Source: Phycisphaerae bacterium (lineage in GTDB: Bacteria > Planctomycetota > Phycisphaerae > UBA1845 > UTPLA1). Taken from it: a DNA stretch of 64,000 nucleotides. Numbering within the stretch: position 1 is the first letter of the stretch; every line of letters starts with the position of its first letter. Below the pieces are notes generated by a model, which searched no databases, was not told the DNA's origin, and worked only from the letters and a program-made list of their open reading frames with translations. Below, piece after piece: positions 53,373 through 62,800 of this stretch. Made by a program: the position numbers and the translations under genes. Location of the stretch: contig DATEMU010000007.1 of the NCBI GenBank assembly GCA_035275405.1, positions 124,001 through 188,000 of the forward strand. The letters are read 5' to 3'.

Positions 53373-53950
53373 CACATCTCCAGGGAGAGCGTCTCTTCAA
53401 TGGTTCGAACGGCCTGCGAGATTTCGAACGGTTTGGGCAGAACGGCGTCGAAGCCCTGCTGCCGGAGCGTCTCAGCATCTCCCTCCCGCAATGCCCCGGT
53501 CATCGCGACCAGGCGCGTCACGGCGAGATCGGGCAGCCCGCGGATCGCGCGGAGCGTTTCGCGGCCGGACAAACCGGGCATTTCGATGTCCATGCACATT
53601 ACATGGGGCTTGAAGGCATCGGCGATGGAGCCGGCCTCAAATGCCGATCGAGCCACTTGCACCTCGTAGCCGGCTTCGTCGGCCAGTGCGCGAGAGAGCA
53701 GGTCAGCGAGGGCCGAATCGTTTTCCGCGATGAGCACCTTCGCCGCGCCGGTCTCCAGCCCGTTCAGCGGAATGCCGTGCGACTTCATGAAGCGGACGAG
53801 TTGTTGCAGTGGTATGCGGCGGTCTTTACTGCCGGGGATGCGATACCCGCGGAGTTTGCCGGTGTCGAACCATTTAGAGACGGTTCGGGGCGCGACATTG
53901 CAGATTCGTGCGACGTCGCCGGTGGTCAGAACATCTTTTACACGAGCCAT
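53372..53950 (-). CDS. HTH-receiver protein (excisionase-type HTH plus REC domain)
   Basis: A 192-residue protein that carries its DNA-binding part first. Residues about 7-55 are a MerR/excisionase-type HTH (LTTGDVARICNVAPRTVSKWFDTGKLRGYRIPGSKDRRI). Residues about 70-190 are a receiver domain: VLIAENDSALADLL, phospho-acceptor Asp in CMDIEMPGLSG, Thr/Ser in VAMTGAL and Lys in LPKPFEI. The usual order is receiver first. It is coupled to the HDOD gene, suggesting a phosphorylation-driven output. ATG 53950 is taken over a TTG at 53959. Confidence 0.88.
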   Translation of the reverse strand: MARVKDVLTTGDVARICNVAPRTVSKWFDTGKLRGYRIPGSKDRRIPLQQLVRFMKSHGIPLNGLETGAAKVLIAENDSALADLLSRALADEAGYEVQVARSAFEAGSIADAFKPHVMCMDIEMPGLSGRETLRAIRGLPDLAVTRLVAMTGALREGDAETLRQQGFDAVLPKPFEISQAVRTIEETLSLEM

Positions 53951-54351
53951 GAGCGCCAATCCCTGGGGTTGTCGTGATCGGTCCGGCGGACCCTGGCGCC
54001 CGCCGGATCGATCGGTGCGCTTCCGTTCCCCTGATCGGCTCGCCCTGCTCCTGAATGAGCAAAAAGTTGTTGCAGACGCTATAGAGCGCGCAGATTCTAC
54101 GATCGACGTTCGGCTTCAATAGCGGACGTGGGAGAGATGAAAAACCGCCCGCAGAACAGCGCCGAATAGCGCGCCTGATTGCCCAAGCTTAGGCCGCCCG
54201 ATTCTGGAAGGCAAGGGGGCAATGTCTTCGTTGTACGGGCAAGCTCACGGGTGGCACGGTCTGACCGCGAAGCGGGCAGGCCGTGTTGGACATGCACGCC
54301 ACGGCCTCGCTGCTGCGAGACCGTGCCACCCGAAATGTCCTTTGAGACCAA
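53951..54351. other. Spacer with repeat element
   Basis: About 400 bp without a gene. It holds a REP-like element at 54248-54332. The rest shows no recognised coding or RNA feature. Confidence 0.5.
54248..54332. repeat. REP-like palindromic element, GTGGCACGG family (copy 3)
   Basis: Arms GGGTGGCACGGTCTGACCGC and GCTGCGAGACCGTGCCACCC, inverted, with an internal GGCCGTG pair. It lies at the 3' end of the membrane-protein gene. Confidence 0.88.
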
Positions 54352-55053
54352 TCACTCGTTCTCTTCCAAGGCCTCCTCGCCGGGAGCCAAGACGTTGGTC
54401 ACGGGGGTCGTCGACCGTAGGGATTCCAGGCCCAACCAGAGGCCGGCGGTGAGGAGCGCCGCCGCGGCAAGGGTTCGCAACGGCCAGGCGATTCCGCGAT
54501 GGGAGGAATGGATAGTGTCATTCACGCCGTCGACTGTGAGTTTCAGTTCTCCAGAACGGACGGTCCACAGTGCATAGCCGACCACGCCGCCGGGCGGGTA
54601 CTGAGAACGCAAGGCGGATTTGAACTCCTGTCCAGCCTGGGCGCGCACCTCTTTGGCGGAGCGGCCGGCGCGGACCGCGGCGTTGCGGGCATCGGGAAAG
54701 TGCGGCGCGTCGCCGACCGTTGCGGCGAAGTGCTGGTATTCCCAAAAAAGTGTCACGGCGATGGTCAACAGGGAGACGATCAAGGCGCCGCGGAGGATGG
54801 TCCCGCGCGAGAGCGGCCGGGCCGGGCGGGCGATGCGAAAAGCGACGGCACTGACCAGAAGCCCCGCGACGAGGAAGAAGAACAGGCCGAAGTACATCGG
54901 CAGCCAGACCAGGCGCGCGAGCAGCCAGGCAAGGATGGCGAGCAGCACGAAGGCGACGGCGAGAGCGAGCCACCAGGCCGCGTGCTGCGGTGGGTCCGGA
55001 AGGGGGGCGATCGGGCTTGCATCCGCGGTCGGCTTGGAAGGATTCATCATCAT
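54352..55053 (-). CDS. Membrane protein of unknown function
   Basis: A protein of about 233 residues. Hydrophobic segments: WWLALAVAFVLLAILAWLLARL, YFGLFFFLVAGLLVSAVAF, ILRGALIVSLLTIAVTLFW and, near the C-terminus, LRTLAAAALLTAGLWLGL. A soluble region of about 75 residues (FPDARNAAVRAG ... GELKLTVDGVND) lies between segments three and four. No family recognised. Three ATGs in a row (55053, 55050, 55047) can start it. Divergent from the small lipoprotein gene. Confidence 0.6.
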   Translation of the reverse strand: MMMNPSKPTADASPIAPLPDPPQHAAWWLALAVAFVLLAILAWLLARLVWLPMYFGLFFFLVAGLLVSAVAFRIARPARPLSRGTILRGALIVSLLTIAVTLFWEYQHFAATVGDAPHFPDARNAAVRAGRSAKEVRAQAGQEFKSALRSQYPPGGVVGYALWTVRSGELKLTVDGVNDTIHSSHRGIAWPLRTLAAAALLTAGLWLGLESLRSTTPVTNVLAPGEEALEENE

Positions 55054-55071
55054 TGCTGTTTTCGACGCTAT

Positions 55072-55100
55072 TTGCCTTACCCGGTAAACGAGGCTACATT
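55072..55100 (+). promoter_or_regulatory. Sigma-70-type promoter for the small lipoprotein gene
   Basis: TTGCCT and TACATT are 17 bases apart. Transcription would begin near 55107, with a leader of about 49 bases. Confidence 0.6.
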
Positions 55101-55155
55101 ATGCGGCCCTCGATCAACGTCAAGGCGGCCGGTGCGCCCGCGGAGAAACGGAATC

Positions 55156-55602
55156 ATGTTTGTGCGTATGGCGAAAATCACGATGGCGGGTGTCCTGCTG
55201 CTGGCGGGCGCGGCAACCTCCGGTTGCTCCAGTGGGAAGGACAAGACCCCGAAGATGCGCCGCCTGGAAGGCGTCGCCAAGCAGATCGACCTGCGCGCCG
55301 GCGTCGTGTCCATGTTATGGAAGAACGACAAGGGCAAGGAAATCGAGTTGAAGGGCACGGTCAAGGAGGATGCGGAAATAACCATCAACGGCCGCGCCCA
55401 CAAGCTGGAAGACCTCCGCGAGGGGGACGCCGTCGTGGTCTTTGGATTTCGCGAGAAGATCGGCGACATGGAAAAACTGATTGCCACGCGGATTGAAGTA
55501 TCCCGACCCCAGGACCTGGATTGGAAGACGGTGGGGAGCCCGACGACTCAGCCGGCGGAAGGTACGAAACCCGCTTCGCCGACGGCAGGGGCAGCACCAT
55601 AG
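55156..55602 (+). CDS. Small lipoprotein
   Basis: A 148-residue protein with a signal peptide and lipobox: AKITMAGVLLLAGAATSGCSS, Cys at about position 22. The mature part is a small beta-rich domain (EGVAKQIDLRAGVVSMLWKNDKGKEIELKGTVKEDAEITINGRAHKL ... RIEVSR) that looks like an OB-type or SH3-like barrel, followed by a Pro/Ala/Thr tail. No family was recognised. The frame upstream to 54499 is antisense to the membrane protein gene and not coding. It is followed after 53 bp by a second lipoprotein. Confidence 0.65.
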   Translation: MFVRMAKITMAGVLLLAGAATSGCSSGKDKTPKMRRLEGVAKQIDLRAGVVSMLWKNDKGKEIELKGTVKEDAEITINGRAHKLEDLREGDAVVVFGFREKIGDMEKLIATRIEVSRPQDLDWKTVGSPTTQPAEGTKPASPTAGAAP

Positions 55603-55655
55603 GGGCGTCAAAAAAATCGCCACGTGAACAACTGGAGCAATTGGAGAAACAGGTG

Positions 55656-56156
55656 ATGGATTCGATGACAAGTTGGTTGCGAGGTTTTTCGGTGTGCGCG
55701 TTGGCCCTCATGCTGGTCGGCTGCCAACAAGACGGGCCATCGGGGACGAAGTCACAGAGCGAGGCCCCGGCGTCGGCCGCTGCGGAGAAGCCCGCGAATA
55801 CCATGGATACTAAGAATCCGGCCCCGACGACCACCGCGGAGCCGCCGATGCAATCCGTATCCCATACTCCCGCACCGACGCCGCCGAGTGCGGCCGCCTC
55901 GACGGAGGATGATTTTGAGTCGGAGGCCTCGCGGCGCAAGCAGACCGAGAGCATGATCTACGCGACGATTCGGATCAAAATGGAAGAGGCGATTGAGAAG
56001 CGGGCCTCGCTTTTGTCGTCCGGCAAGGCTCCCTCCGACGAAGAGGTACGCTCCCTCGAGGGGACGATCATGAGGGCACGGGAGTTGTTGGAAGAAAACG
56101 GCGAAGTCGTTGAGCCCGTTGATCCGCCGATTGTGCAGAGCGTTCCCAACCCGTAA
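55656..56156 (+). CDS. Lipoprotein with disordered linker
   Basis: A 166-residue protein starting MTSWLRGFSVCALALMLVGCQQDG (lipobox LVGC). A long Pro/Ala/Thr-rich linker (residues about 27-80) joins to a C-terminal charged helical part (SEASRRKQTESMIYATIRIKMEEAIEKRASLL). No family is recognised. ATG 55656 gives the signal peptide; the longer frame from 55521 reads out of the preceding gene. It ends next to the convergent phosphatase gene. Confidence 0.6.
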   Translation: MDSMTSWLRGFSVCALALMLVGCQQDGPSGTKSQSEAPASAAAEKPANTMDTKNPAPTTTAEPPMQSVSHTPAPTPPSAAASTEDDFESEASRRKQTESMIYATIRIKMEEAIEKRASLLSSGKAPSDEEVRSLEGTIMRARELLEENGEVVEPVDPPIVQSVPNP

Positions 56157-57068
56157 TTATTTCCGCCGGGAGGCGGAAAACCACGTCAGCGCAACGATTT
56201 GAAAAGCGATGCCCGCCAGCAGGCGGATCGTCGCGTTCGTCGCCGCGCCGGGGTTATTCGGCCCGATATCGACTGCCGCGTACAGCCCCCAGAGGATGGC
56301 GATCGCGGCGAAGGCCTGCACAATCGCGCCGGCCAGTCGACCGACAGAGAAGTCGTCGAATTGCCGGTCGCGGCGCATCAGGCGCAGCTCTTCCAGCACG
56401 GCATTCAGCGCGGCTGAATCTCCGGCCGGGGGGGCCGCGGGCGGCGGCGTTTTCTCCGGACGGTCAGCCTTCGGGGCGGGCGCCGGCTGAGGACTCGTGT
56501 TCGCCAGAATGTGCCGCGCGGCCGCGGCGAGATCGGGAGCGACCGCATCGGCCCGCGCGGCTTGCCCACCGGGTCCGACGAAGATGGTGCGGCAACCGGC
56601 GGCGCGGCCGGCCTCGATGTCGCGCGAAGAATCGCCGACCATCCAGGAGCGCGGCAAGTCGAGGCCCATTTCCCGTGCCGCAAGTTCCAACATGCCGGGC
56701 CGGGGTTTTCGCAGTTCGCTGTCACGGCGGTACTCCTCACGAATCGCATCGAGCCCGTCGAGATAGGGACAGAAGTACACGGCGTCCAGGCCACCGCCCC
56801 CGGCGACGAGGAGTTCTTTCATTCGGCCGTTGACGGCCTCGACGTCGCTCTCGGCCATCAGCCCTCGCGCGACGCCGGATTGGTTCGTCACGACGACGAC
56901 CGCGTAGCCGGCGCGGCGAAGGCGGGCGGTGGCCTCGGCGGCGCCGTCGAGCAGACGCACGTGCGCGGGATCCTTGAGGTAGCCCGGATCGTGGATCAGC
57001 GTGTTGTCGCGATCGAGGAAGACGGCGCGGCGTCCATTCTGATTCGGCTGGTTCACGGACGTGGTCAT
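56157..57068 (-). CDS. gmhB: HAD-type heptose bisphosphate phosphatase with membrane C-terminus
   Basis: A 303-residue protein. Residues 1-190 are a histidinol-phosphatase/GmhB-type HAD phosphatase: AVFLDRDNTLIHDPGYL (Asp19, Asp21), VVVTNQSGVARGLM, KPRPGMLELAA and MVGDSSRDIEAGRAAGCRTIFVG. GmhB removes the 7-phosphate from D-glycero-manno-heptose bisphosphate in LPS core precursor synthesis. After a Pro-rich linker there are two probable membrane helices (GAIVQAFAAIAILWGLYAAV and TIRLLAGIAFQIVALTWFS), which GmhB normally lacks. The usual zinc-binding Cys loop is not clear. It follows the deoxyhypusine-synthase-like gene by three bases. Confidence 0.78.
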   Translation of the reverse strand: MTTSVNQPNQNGRRAVFLDRDNTLIHDPGYLKDPAHVRLLDGAAEATARLRRAGYAVVVVTNQSGVARGLMAESDVEAVNGRMKELLVAGGGGLDAVYFCPYLDGLDAIREEYRRDSELRKPRPGMLELAAREMGLDLPRSWMVGDSSRDIEAGRAAGCRTIFVGPGGQAARADAVAPDLAAAARHILANTSPQPAPAPKADRPEKTPPPAAPPAGDSAALNAVLEELRLMRRDRQFDDFSVGRLAGAIVQAFAAIAILWGLYAAVDIGPNNPGAATNATIRLLAGIAFQIVALTWFSASRRK

Positions 57069-57071
57069 TGC

Positions 57072-58028
57072 CTACATCATCTCGATGATCGCCTGCCGCA
57101 AGAGCGGCAGCAGAATTTCATGATGCCCGGTGATATGGTGCCCGCGGCCCTTCTTGACCGGGCGGCCGACAACGTTTTCGCTCGGACGATAGTGGCGGAT
57201 CATGTCGAGATTGGCCGTGCTGATGTCGTCGAGGTTCGCGCCGAGGTTGCGGGCGACGGCCACCGCTTTGAGGAAGACCTCGGGGAGCACGACCGCCGAG
57301 CCGATGTTGCACCACACGCCCGCGGGCGAGCCGCTCTTGCCCGGCGCCATATCGGCGACGACTGTACAGGTCAGGCGAAAGTCGGATTCGCTGCGCTGCA
57401 GCAGGTCGCTTTTTGCGATCGCCGGGTGCATGTGAATCGTATCGGTGCCGATGGCGACGATGACGGCGGCGGGGATCGCGGCCCTGTGCGCGGCGGCAAG
57501 AATACTGAGCTGGCCATGGGGCGGCGCGGTCTTTACCAAATGCGCCCCCAGGGCCGCGCCGAGACCGGCGTCGGTGGATGCTTTAGGCGACAGCGCTTCG
57601 GCGAAGAAGGCGGGGGTTTCCTGAACCATGCCGAACGTGCCGTCATTGATCGTGTCGGATACTTCTTCGCTGGTCTCGCCGAAAAGGGCGGTCTCGATGT
57701 CATGGATGGCCGTGGCCCCGTTCATTGCTACGGCCGTGATCATCCCGCGCTCGATCAGGTCACAAACGATCGGCGAGCAACCGACCTTTACAACATGCGC
57801 GCCGAGCGCGGCGACGACGGGGCGATCGGCACGGCGGGCTTCCACGATGGCGGTCGCCAGCGCCTTGAGCGCTTTCGCGCCGAGATAGGGCGGAAGCGAA
57901 TCCCACCAGTCCGCGAATTTCGCCCCCCGGGGGGGCAGGCCGGCGGCCTGCTGCGCGTCGAACTTGTGCGCGCGGCGGGAGACCGAATACGTCTTGATCT
58001 TCGAGAGGTCGGCGGGCTGGTATTTCAT
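57072..58028 (-). CDS. Deoxyhypusine-synthase-like protein in the lipid A/heptose cluster
   Basis: A 318-residue protein with a Rossmann-like pattern similar to the deoxyhypusine synthase family: ADWWDSLPPYLGAKALKALATAI, PVVAALGAHVVKVGCSPIVCDLIERGMITAVAMNGATAIHD (NAD-binding area), ALFGETSEEV. Bacteria lack eIF5A, so the true substrate must differ. The place between a GmhB-like and an LpxK gene suggests a role in the envelope. ATG 58028 is preferred over the frame start at 58109, which lies in the lpxK end. Family call is moderate. Confidence 0.6.
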   Translation of the reverse strand: MKYQPADLSKIKTYSVSRRAHKFDAQQAAGLPPRGAKFADWWDSLPPYLGAKALKALATAIVEARRADRPVVAALGAHVVKVGCSPIVCDLIERGMITAVAMNGATAIHDIETALFGETSEEVSDTINDGTFGMVQETPAFFAEALSPKASTDAGLGAALGAHLVKTAPPHGQLSILAAAHRAAIPAAVIVAIGTDTIHMHPAIAKSDLLQRSESDFRLTCTVVADMAPGKSGSPAGVWCNIGSAVVLPEVFLKAVAVARNLGANLDDISTANLDMIRHYRPSENVVGRPVKKGRGHHITGHHEILLPLLRQAIIEMM

Positions 58029-58056
58029 AATTCGCCCAGTGTGGAACCGTCGCGCC

Positions 58057-59163
58057 TCACGCATCCCGGAGGATACGATCGATTGCGTCGGCGAGTATTT
58101 TATCGCCATCGCCTGGAAACTCGACCGCCAAATTCAGCGCGAGCAACCGCGGCGCCTTTTCGTCCCAGCGGCCCTCGATTTTGACGGCGTCCTTTTCCGT
58201 GGTGAGCAGGATGTTGGCCTCCATCTCCCCGGCGACGTCCGCCAGGCCGGTCAGCTCCTCGGCGCTATAGGGATGGTGGTCCGGGTATTGATAGGCCGCC
58301 AGCACCCGGACGCCAAGCCGCTCGACGCTTCTCCGAAAGCTCTCGAAATTGGCAATTCCGGCAAAGAGGACCGCCTGCATATCGGTGGGGTCCGTCTCCT
58401 GGACCGGTCGGCCTGAAAGATCGAGAAAACCATGGGTCGAGTGCGTCGCTTCGATGATCGGGCGGTCTTTCGCGAGGCGTCGAAGCGTGCGCTGGATCAG
58501 CGACCTTGTCGTTCCGTCGACTTCGTTACTGCGCGTAAGGACAACGAGATCGGCGCGGCGGAGCGCCGTCGGCGGCTCGCGCAGCAAGCCGCGAGGCAGA
58601 AAGTGGCCGTGGCCAAAGGGGGCGGTGGCGTCGATGAGCACGATGTCCAGATCGCGGGCCAGACGGCGATGCTGAAAGCCGTCATCCAGAACGAGCACAT
58701 CGGCGCCCTGGTGTATCGCACGCCGGCCGGACGCCACACGATCCGGATCCACGAGCACCGCGGCGCCGGGACAGCGGCGCGCGAGGACCATCGCCTCGTC
58801 GCTTTTTTCGCGCCAGCGGGCGGTGACCGCGTCGGATTCATTGGCGTTGCGCGTCGAGGCCTTCGACTTGTACCCGCGCAAAAGAATGGCGGGCTTTCGC
58901 CCGCGGTCAGCGAGCCTCTGGCAGATCGCGGCGGCGATGGGCGTCTTTCCGGTCCCGCCAACGGTGAGGTTGCCGATGGAGATCACGGGGGCATCGACCC
59001 GCTTCGCAGCGCCGGGAAAAAGATCGTAGTAGGTGTTGCGGATAATTACGACAGCGGCATAAGGAACAGCGACGACGGCCAGGAGGGCGCGGAGGATGTC
59101 CGCGAAAAGGCCGCGGCGACGATGGGCGACGAGTTCCAGGTAAGCGCCGGTAAGAAAGGCCAT
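58057..59163 (-). CDS. lpxK: Tetraacyldisaccharide 4'-kinase
   Basis: Inner-membrane kinase that adds the 4'-phosphate to the lipid A precursor. The 368-residue protein has an N-terminal membrane-associated helix (ADILRALLAVVAVPYAAVVIIRN) and P-loop ISIGNLTVGGTGKTP near residues 61-75, LLRGYKSKA, VLVLDDGFQHRRLARDLDIVLID and the C-terminal HHPYSAEELTGL...ILLTTEKDAVKI blocks of the family. ATG 59163 is preferred; the frame upstream to 59277 has no similarity. Its presence shows that this organism makes a lipid A-type outer membrane. Head of the LpxK - DHS-like - GmhB run. Confidence 0.94.
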   Translation of the reverse strand: MAFLTGAYLELVAHRRRGLFADILRALLAVVAVPYAAVVIIRNTYYDLFPGAAKRVDAPVISIGNLTVGGTGKTPIAAAICQRLADRGRKPAILLRGYKSKASTRNANESDAVTARWREKSDEAMVLARRCPGAAVLVDPDRVASGRRAIHQGADVLVLDDGFQHRRLARDLDIVLIDATAPFGHGHFLPRGLLREPPTALRRADLVVLTRSNEVDGTTRSLIQRTLRRLAKDRPIIEATHSTHGFLDLSGRPVQETDPTDMQAVLFAGIANFESFRRSVERLGVRVLAAYQYPDHHPYSAEELTGLADVAGEMEANILLTTEKDAVKIEGRWDEKAPRLLALNLAVEFPGDGDKILADAIDRILRDA

Positions 59164-59267
59164 GTGTCGGGTGCAGTCTAGCCGAAGCAGGGGGTTTCGG
59201 CGCGGTTGACGCGGGCGGGTCGAGGGGAGTAACGTGGGCCATCGCGGGGGAACGCAGGAGTCGTGTG

Positions 59268-59858
59268 ATGCGAACATGGCCGCGGCGATTGGGGTTCAGC
59301 GTCTGGACGTTGGCGGCGCTGGCAGGCTGCTCGGAGATGGGCGGCTCGGATATTGGCGGCGAGCGGACGGAAGGCTGGTCGCAGGCCGCGCTGCCCAACG
59401 TCCCGCGCGACGAGGCCTTTGACGCGGGCGTCCACGCCCTACGGCAGTGGTTTCGGCTAGAAGACATCTCCCCGCAGGACGGCGTCGTCCGCAGCGCGGT
59501 GACGGAGTACGACCAAAAGGGGGGAACGGGGCGGATCCGCGACACGGCGATCGGGTATCGCAACCGCATGCGCCATCAGGCGACATTGTTGGTCGCCACC
59601 CAGGGGACCGGCAGCGTGGCGAAGTGCATGGTGAGCGTCGAGCGGCTGGACACAGCCGACCATCGCGTCTTCCGCGATCAGGAGCGGTTTCAGGATTATC
59701 CCTCGGAGACGCCGATCGATCGCGACGCGGGGATTAGTGCCAGCCAGGACCAGGTCTGGACACCGATGCCGCGCGATCGAAAACTCGAACAGGATATCCT
59801 CGAAGTCCTCCGCAATCGCGCGGCACCCCCGCCGCAGACCGCCCCGGCGCAGGGATAA
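59268..59858 (+). CDS. Lipoprotein, unrecognised
   Basis: A 196-residue protein starting MRTWPRRLGFSVWTLAALAGCSEM, with a lipobox LAGC. The mature part is a mixed alpha/beta domain (DEAFDAGVHALRQWFRLEDISPQDGVVRSAVTEYDQ; GYRNRMRHQATLLVATQGTGSVAKCMVSVERL). It has a CAGGAG box seven bases before ATG 59268. TTGACG at 59206 and TAACGT at 59230 may be its promoter. Divergent from lpxK. No family recognised. Confidence 0.65.
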   Translation: MRTWPRRLGFSVWTLAALAGCSEMGGSDIGGERTEGWSQAALPNVPRDEAFDAGVHALRQWFRLEDISPQDGVVRSAVTEYDQKGGTGRIRDTAIGYRNRMRHQATLLVATQGTGSVAKCMVSVERLDTADHRVFRDQERFQDYPSETPIDRDAGISASQDQVWTPMPRDRKLEQDILEVLRNRAAPPPQTAPAQG

Positions 59859-59889
59859 AAGGACCGGCCTGGTCGCCCGGGGGAAACTA

Positions 59890-62800
59890 CTATTGTGCAA
59901 GCAGGTGGTCGACAAAGATCTGTGTGTCGGCGCCATTCGCCATTCCATCGCCGTTCAGGTCCGAACGGGCGCGGTGCATCGGATCGGGATCAGAACCCAA
60001 AATCACGGCGACGAACACGTCGGCATCCACGAGGTTGACGAAGCCATCGCCGTTGATATCTCCAAAGATAGCGGCAGGAACGATCGAGAAGGACCCCTCG
60101 GTCTCGTCCGAGGAATTCTGGAAGCGCTGGTCACGAGCGATGACCCGCAACCGCACGTCGGCAATTCCTCCACTGGCAGGGAGTTGCCAGGCGTAGTCTC
60201 TCGCCGCCGCCGGCAGGTCGAGTACGATCGGATGCCACGTTCGTCCCTGATCGTAGGACGCCTGAATGTCGAAGGAGCGTATGCCCTCGGGCGCGCTGGC
60301 GCTCCATGTGATGGGAACGGTGCCGCCGCCCGGGAAGCTCCCGCCGGCCTGGGGTGTCTGCATCGTCACGATCGGCGGTTCGAAGCCCAGGCGCGGATCG
60401 TGGCGGATAGAGAAATATCCGTCGGCGAAGAACCAGGCCACGGCATTGGAATTGTTCGTCACTTGGAGAGCCAGACGCGCCCGGTCAGTGCTGACGAACG
60501 GGAAGTCCTGGAAGAAAAAGCCCTGTCCATTGCCTGAACTCAGGCCCTTGATTGCCGCCCCGTCGCTTTCCAGCACGATCAGCGGCGTGACGAGCCCGAA
60601 GTTCACCGAACCCGTCCACTGCACGTCTGGAGGGATCGCAAAGCCTCCAAAGAATGTCTGACCGCTCAGGTCAGTGGTGATGGTTAGCGATCCAACGACG
60701 TCCCCAGAGGGAACCAGCACCGCTGCCTGATCCCAGGCCTCCTGTCCGGCCGCATCGACCGCGACCACGCGAAGGAACTGCGGCTGGTTAGTGACAGCGT
60801 AGCCCGGATTGGGGATGGTGAGTTCCCAGGAGCGCGCGTCGCCAGGAATACCGTCGACCAGGACGGTGAAACGATCCTGATAGTGGCCATCGGGCGAGAA
60901 CTCGATCCGTTGGTTGGCGATCGCGTCATCGCTCTGCACGTCCCAGCACACGATGTACTTGGTACCCTGGTCGAGCAGGTAGTCGGGGTGGATGTAATCG
61001 GGAGAGGCATAGCGCTGTGTCATCCCCGGCTCGATCATTCGCACGACCGGCGGCGTGTTGGTGAAATCCGGCGGCGCCGTGAGGAACGGCTGATACTGCA
61101 CGCCCGTGGCGCCGTCACCGCTGATCGAGTCACCCTGACCCCCGGGGTTGCCCGGCACCTGCGGCCCCGACGGGTGGTTCCACCAGCAATTGCGGGCATC
61201 AGCGCTGGACCCGAACTCAAAGGCGTCGATCCCAAAGTTATTGCCTTCGAACGAGTTGGGGTTATTGGGGCTGTTTAGCGTCGGACTTCCCTGATCCGTG
61301 AAATCGAGGCCGACATAGTTGGTCACGAATCGCGCCTTGCGGAAGCGAATACTGCCGGACGTGTTCATGTTGGCTCCGATCACGTTGCCGGTAAACATGC
61401 AGTTGTCGACGTATAGCGCGTTATCGGTGCTGGTCACGCCGAAGTGGGCGTCTTCGACAACGCAATATTCCATGCGGCAGCCGGTAGTGCTGTTCGTATA
61501 GAAAGTCAGCCCGGACCAAAGTTGGCCGTTCAGTCCGCGGAAGGTAATCGGGGCGCCGGGCAGTCCGTCGAGCACGCCCTGTCGCGTCGAGCGGAACAAC
61601 AGGCCGGCATTCGGATCAGACGCCTCGACCACCACGCCTGGACTGATGGTCAGGTGGCCGCCCGGAAATTCCGTGCTCGGCTCGGTGAGCCGGTAGGGCA
61701 AACCCAGGTCCGACCATTGCCCAGTCCCGGCAAAGCCGCCGTCCCCGACGTTGATCGCGTTGTTCGTGTTGCCGGTCATCGGTACGACGCTGTCGGGCGT
61801 GAGGCCGCCGTGCAACTCCAGCGGATAGGCGTTGCCTTGAAGCACGACGTTGGGGCCGAGGCGATACATGCCGCCGTCAAGCGCCAGCCCGGCCATTGTG
61901 CTGCCGGCGCCCGATATGCCGTCGATGGCAAGCGGCTGGATGCTCTCTTGGCGGTTGATGCGGAGCGGCTGGCCGTTGAAAGTGTTGGGGGCGGTGACGT
62001 CGGCGAATGTGCGTAGAAGTTGAGCATAGGTATTGGTGAATGTGTTATCGCGGAGCACCGCCAGGCATCCCGAGAGAGACATGTACGAGTCGGTGAAGGT
62101 GCAGCGTTCGAGCCTGACGTAGGGCAAGGAATTGGGGATGTCATCGGAACTAAGAAGGCCGTCGAAGGCGAACGTGCAGTCCGACAGTAGTACGTTGGCG
62201 GCGCTGCCGATACGGAGCTGTTGGTGGAACTCCGTGAAATGTGCTTCCAGGGTACCGCCGCTGACCACCAGGAATGGCGGAAAGGAGTTCGGCGCGGTGA
62301 AGACCGCCGGGGCCGCGGCGCTGGCATTGATATTCAACGTGCCCGCGACGATCAGTTGCCGGCCGCTGTCGAAATTGATCTGCACGCCCGGCTGAACATT
62401 GACAGTCCCGCCGGCGGGGATCGACAGGCTCTGGCAGGCGCGGTAAGGGCTGTTCGAAGTGCTCCACGTAATGGTCTGGCCCGATTGAGGGACAGGGGGA
62501 AGGTTACAAGACGGTGTTTGTGGAGGCCCGACGCTAAGCGTGTCCAATTCCAGCCAGGTGTTGCCGGCAATGAAAACAGGCTCAATATTGGGCGCGTAGA
62601 AGCGCAACGCCAGGCGGCCATTTCCTGGAGCGGTCGCGCTGTATTGCGTCCAACCCGTGGAGGAGACTGGATTCACGTCCAGCAGCAGTTGCGTGAAGTT
62701 TCCAACGTCGGTGACGCCCGAGCCGGTGTTCGTTCCGCCGGTTGGAGAATAGCGGATTTGCAGTTGGGCCGGGACGTTCCCAGTCATCAATGCGCGGGCG

